In this document: one piece after another, positions 6,268 to 8,255 of the stretch
Position numbering within the stretch: the stretch's first letter is position 1
Layout of the letters: each line of letters starts with the position of its first letter
From: an uncultured Tabrizicola sp.
GTDB lineage: Bacteria > Pseudomonadota > Alphaproteobacteria > Rhodobacterales > Rhodobacteraceae
DNA: 8,255 nucleotides
Assembly (NCBI GenBank): GCA_937858255.1
Contig: CALLZQ010000465.1
Location: 1-8,255 of the forward strand
Direction of reading: 5' to 3'
The notes under the pieces: generated by a model
What the model was told of the DNA's origin: nothing
The model's input: the letters and a program-made list of their open reading frames with translations, nothing else
Databases searched by the model: none
Translations under genes and position numbers: made by a program

Positions 6268-7139
6268 CGGGTCGGGACCGGGGTTTCCCCCCGATAATCG
6301 TAAAAGCCGCGCTGGGTCTTGCGGCCCAGCCAGCCGGCCTCGACATATTTCGTCAACAGCGGGCAGGGGCGGTATTTGGTATCGGCCAGACCGTCATGCA
6401 GCACGTTCATGATGGCAAGGCAGGTGTCCAGCCCGATGAAATCGGCCAGCTCCAGCGGCCCCATCGGGTGATTTGCCCCCAGTTTCAGCGACTCATCAAT
6501 GGATTTGACCGAGCCAACCCCTTCATACAGCGTATAGACCGCCTCATTGATCATCGGCATCAGAATGCGGTTGACGATGAAGGCCGGAAAATCCTCGGCA
6601 CTGGCGGCGGTCTTGCCCAGTTTGCGAACCACCTCATGCAGCGTGTCCCAGGTGTCCTGGTCGGTGGCGATGCCCCGGATCAGTTCGACCAGTTGCATCA
6701 CCGGCACGGGATTCATGAAGTGGAACCCCATGAACTTCTCGGGCCGGTCTGTGCGGCTGGCCAGCCGGGTGATCGAGATCGACGATGTGTTCGAGGTCAG
6801 GATCGTCGTCGGTTTCAGATGCGGCAGCAGATCCTCGAAGATCGCCTGCTTGACGGTTTCGCGTTCGGTCGCGGCCTCAATGATCAGATCCGAGGGGCCA
6901 AGATCGGCCAGCTTACGGGTGGTGCGGATACGACCCATGGCAGCGGCCTTTGCCTCGGCGGTGATCTTGCCACACGAAACCCGCCCCTCAAGATTGCGGT
7001 CGATGGTGGCGATGGCCTTTTCCAGCGCGGCATCGCTGATATCGCTCATCGTCACGTCATACCCTGCAAGGGCAAAGACATGGGCAATCCCGTTGCCCAT
7101 CTGCCCCGCGCCGACCACGCCCACGCTGCGGATTTCCAT
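6264..7139 (-). CDS. hbd: 3-hydroxybutyryl-CoA dehydrogenase (NAD-dependent)
   Basis: This soluble enzyme oxidises (S)-3-hydroxyacyl-CoA to 3-ketoacyl-CoA with NAD+, acting in fatty-acid or butyrate/PHB metabolism. The 291-aa length is typical. The N-terminal Rossmann fold starts with VGVVGAGQMG (6-15), with Asp33 at the end of the second strand favouring NAD. The catalytic set is visible: Ser119 region (TSNTSS), His140 in GFHFMNP, Glu152 in QLVELI and Asn190 in FIVNR. The C-terminal dimerisation domain has LGANHPMGPLELADFIGLD. I start at ATG 7139 because GGAG at 7150-7147 lies 7 nt upstream; an in-frame ATG at 7157 would add six residues over that site. In many Rhodobacterales a gene like this directly follows etfA. 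Here etfA has the same orientation, but an opposite-strand gene lies between. The exact acyl chain length is inferred. Confidence 0.94.
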   Translation of the reverse strand: MEIRSVGVVGAGQMGNGIAHVFALAGYDVTMSDISDAALEKAIATIDRNLEGRVSCGKITAEAKAAAMGRIRTTRKLADLGPSDLIIEAATERETVKQAIFEDLLPHLKPTTILTSNTSSISITRLASRTDRPEKFMGFHFMNPVPVMQLVELIRGIATDQDTWDTLHEVVRKLGKTAASAEDFPAFIVNRILMPMINEAVYTLYEGVGSVKSIDESLKLGANHPMGPLELADFIGLDTCLAIMNVLHDGLADTKYRPCPLLTKYVEAGWLGRKTQRGFYDYRGETPVPTR

Positions 7140-7274
7140 TCTCGCACTCCGTTTCATCTTGCGCCGTCACCTTATGCCCGGGGTTGTGTCGGGGCAAGGG
7201 TGGAGGGGCTGCGACAAATTTAAGGAAAAACCTGCATTTAGCCCTTTGGTAAGGGGAATCGGGCAGCCTCGCCT

Positions 7275-7304
7275 GTGGGTGTAAGAAAATCTGGGTGGGT
7301 GTAA
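7275..7304. repeat. 10-bp direct repeat GTGGGTGTAA, 20-bp period
   Basis: GTGGGTGTAA occurs at 7275-7284 and again at 7295-7304, where its last base is the A of the ATG of the next gene. The second copy provides the only G-rich stretch available as a ribosome binding site. It could be an operator pair at the translation start or chance; the segment 7140-7303 otherwise shows no clear promoter on either strand. Confidence 0.3.
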
Positions 7305-8131
7305 TGGCCTATGAATATCCGGGCGACGGGTCGCTCGACTATTACCCGTGCCGCTATGGCACGTCACGTCTGTTGTTTCGCGGGCCTCGGCGCGATCTGG
7401 TGCCGCCCTATGTCGCGGTTCTGGGGGGGACCGAAACCTATGGCAAGTTCGTGCCGGAACCCTTTCCAACCCTCGTTGAGGCCCAAACCGGGGTGCGGAT
7501 GATCAACATGGGGCTGGTGAATGCCGGGGTGGATGCCTTTCTCAAGGATGCCGACGCCCTTGGCATTGCCGAGCGGGCGCGTCTGGCCGTGGTGCAGATC
7601 ATGGGGGCGCAGAATCTGTCAAATCGGTTCTATTCGGTTCATCCGCGCCGCAATGACCGCTTTGTGGCGGCAACACCGCTGCTGCGCTCGATTTTCCGCG
7701 AGATCGATTTTACCGAATTTCACTTCACCCGACATATGCTGCGCCAATTGCAGGCCCGGTCGCCCGACCGGTTTGAGGTGGTGGCGGATGAGTTGCGTGC
7801 CGTCTGGGTCCGGCAGATGCGGGGACTGCTGCGAGAGCTGCATGGTCGGACGGTCCTGTTATGGATCGGACCGCGTCCACCACCGGCCCCGGGGCGGCGC
7901 GCGGATCTGGAGCGTGAGCCGCTGTTGGTTGACCGGGACATGATCGCTGCCGTCCGGCCCTTGGCCAAGGATTATCTGGAGGTGGTCTTGTCGCCAGAGG
8001 CGGTGGACAGGGCGACCGAGGGGATGGTGCTTGGGCCGCTCGATATGCCGGTGGCGAACGGCTTGCCCGGACCGGCCGCGCATCGCGAAGTTGCCGCGGG
8101 TCTGTCGCGGGTCCTGACGGGGCCTGCCTGA
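7304..8131 (+). CDS. DUF6473-like protein with SGNH-hydrolase-like motif layout
   Basis: I recognise this as the DUF6473 type common in Rhodobacterales; its function is not established. It has 275 aa from the ATG at 7304; a GTG at 7295 in frame would add three. There is no signal peptide or membrane helix. Conserved-looking blocks are LDYYPCRYG (11-19), LLFRGPRR (23-30), LGGTETYGKF (40-49), INMGLVNAGVDAF (67-79) and QIMGAQNLSNRFY (98-110). A likely core strand TVLLWIG (183-189) follows, and a C-terminal GPAAHREVAAGL has His260. GGTETYG followed by NMGxxNAG and GAQN mirrors blocks I, II and III of SGNH esterases (GDSxTxG, G, GxND), but Thr43 stands where the nucleophilic Ser would be. It could be an inactive or altered SGNH-fold protein. 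It faces etfA, with a terminator between them, and is divergent from hbd. Confidence 0.8.
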   Translation: MAYEYPGDGSLDYYPCRYGTSRLLFRGPRRDLVPPYVAVLGGTETYGKFVPEPFPTLVEAQTGVRMINMGLVNAGVDAFLKDADALGIAERARLAVVQIMGAQNLSNRFYSVHPRRNDRFVAATPLLRSIFREIDFTEFHFTRHMLRQLQARSPDRFEVVADELRAVWVRQMRGLLRELHGRTVLLWIGPRPPPAPGRRADLEREPLLVDRDMIAAVRPLAKDYLEVVLSPEAVDRATEGMVLGPLDMPVANGLPGPAAHREVAAGLSRVLTGPA

Positions 8132-8135
8132 AAGC

Positions 8136-8163
8136 GAAAGGGCGCCCATTAGGGCGCCCTTTC
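8136..8163. terminator. Bidirectional intrinsic terminator between convergent genes
   Basis: GAAAGGGCGCCC (8136-8147) and GGGCGCCCTTTC (8152-8163) form a perfect 12-bp stem around the loop ATTA. Each strand's hairpin begins with A and ends with T, so it can stop transcription from both sides. It begins 5 bp after the stop of the upstream plus-strand gene and lies about 20 bp past the etfA stop on the minus strand. Confidence 0.92.
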
Positions 8164-8182
8164 CGTGTTGTGATCGTTGTGA

Positions 8183-8255
8183 TCAGAGCTTGCTGGTCAT
8201 TTCCGGGACGGCTGAGAAGAGGTCAGCGACGAGGCCGTAGTCTGCGACCTGGAAG
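8183..8255 (-). CDS. etfA: Electron transfer flavoprotein alpha subunit, C-terminal end only
   Basis: The last 23 residues are in the window, reading VADYGLVADLFSAVPEMTSKL before TGA at 8185-8183. The motif DYGLVADLFSAVPEL/M and the short Lys-Leu tail are characteristic of the EtfA C-terminus. EtfA with EtfB carries electrons from acyl-CoA dehydrogenases to ETF-ubiquinone oxidoreductase. The FAD-binding domain lies outside the window. Proximity to a 3-hydroxyacyl-CoA dehydrogenase supports the call. Confidence 0.85.
   Translation of the reverse strand, partial: FQVADYGLVADLFSAVPEMTSKL

Noticed and set aside
7171..7197. hbd promoter with TTGCCC and CATAAG on the minus strand
   Set aside because: The spacer is only about 15 bp and both hexamers are poor matches.
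6201..7223. 340-codon plus-strand open frame opposite hbd
   Set aside because: The minus-strand frame has a complete NAD-binding motif, catalytic residues and a good ribosome site; the plus-strand frame has none of these.
7220..7240. CtrA-type TTAA half-site near 7220
   Set aside because: No second TTAA lies at the required 7-bp spacing.
1..8255. CRISPR array, transposase, phage or toxin-antitoxin genes
   Set aside because: No regularly spaced repeats with spacers, no transposase or integrase motifs, and every sizeable stretch is accounted for by core genes.

Overview
The window looks like a chromosomal segment from an alphaproteobacterium, most likely Rhodobacterales (Roseobacter/Rhodobacter type). 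This rests on high GC, on the gene order pckA / chvI-chvG-hprK-rapZ-EIIA(Man)-HPr, on a DUF6473-like gene, and on an etfA/3-hydroxyacyl-CoA dehydrogenase neighbourhood. I see no mobile element, CRISPR array, tRNA or rRNA, so this is core metabolic and regulatory DNA rather than an accessory island.

Layout. (1) 1-552, minus: the 5' part of pckA (ATP-type PEP carboxykinase), cut by the window edge. (2) 553-887: a divergent control region. It carries a 12-bp direct repeat, inverted repeats in the presumed pckA leader, and three GANTC (CcrM-type) sites exactly 18 bp apart in front of chvI. (3) 888-5354, plus: a very compact operon with ATGA or GTGA overlaps. It encodes the envelope/acid-stress type two-component pair ChvI-ChvG, a short HPr kinase/phosphorylase, RapZ, a free-standing EIIA of the mannose family, and HPr. 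A PlsC-like acyltransferase follows at 5389-6267, after a small intercistronic hairpin. (4) 6264-7139, minus: an NAD-dependent 3-hydroxybutyryl-CoA dehydrogenase whose stop codon overlaps the acyltransferase stop. (5) 7304-8131, plus: a DUF6473-like protein with an SGNH-hydrolase-like motif layout. (6) 8136-8163: a strong bidirectional terminator. (7) 8183-8255, minus: the last codons of etfA.

How the genes fit together (family knowledge plus inference): ChvG/ChvI senses the periplasm or envelope and regulates transcription. HprK, HPr and EIIA form a regulatory, non-transporting phosphotransfer branch reporting carbon and energy state; enzyme I is not in the window. pckA is the gluconeogenic branch point, known in rhizobia and Agrobacterium to sit beside chvGI. 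The hbd and etfA genes belong to fatty-acid/PHB oxidation and electron transfer.

The window holds no clear new multi-gene system. The points most worth checking are the SGNH-like reading of the DUF6473 protein, the regularly spaced GANTC sites, the repeat upstream of pckA, the Lys-to-Arg change in the RapZ Walker A motif, and the acyltransferase appended to the PTS operon.
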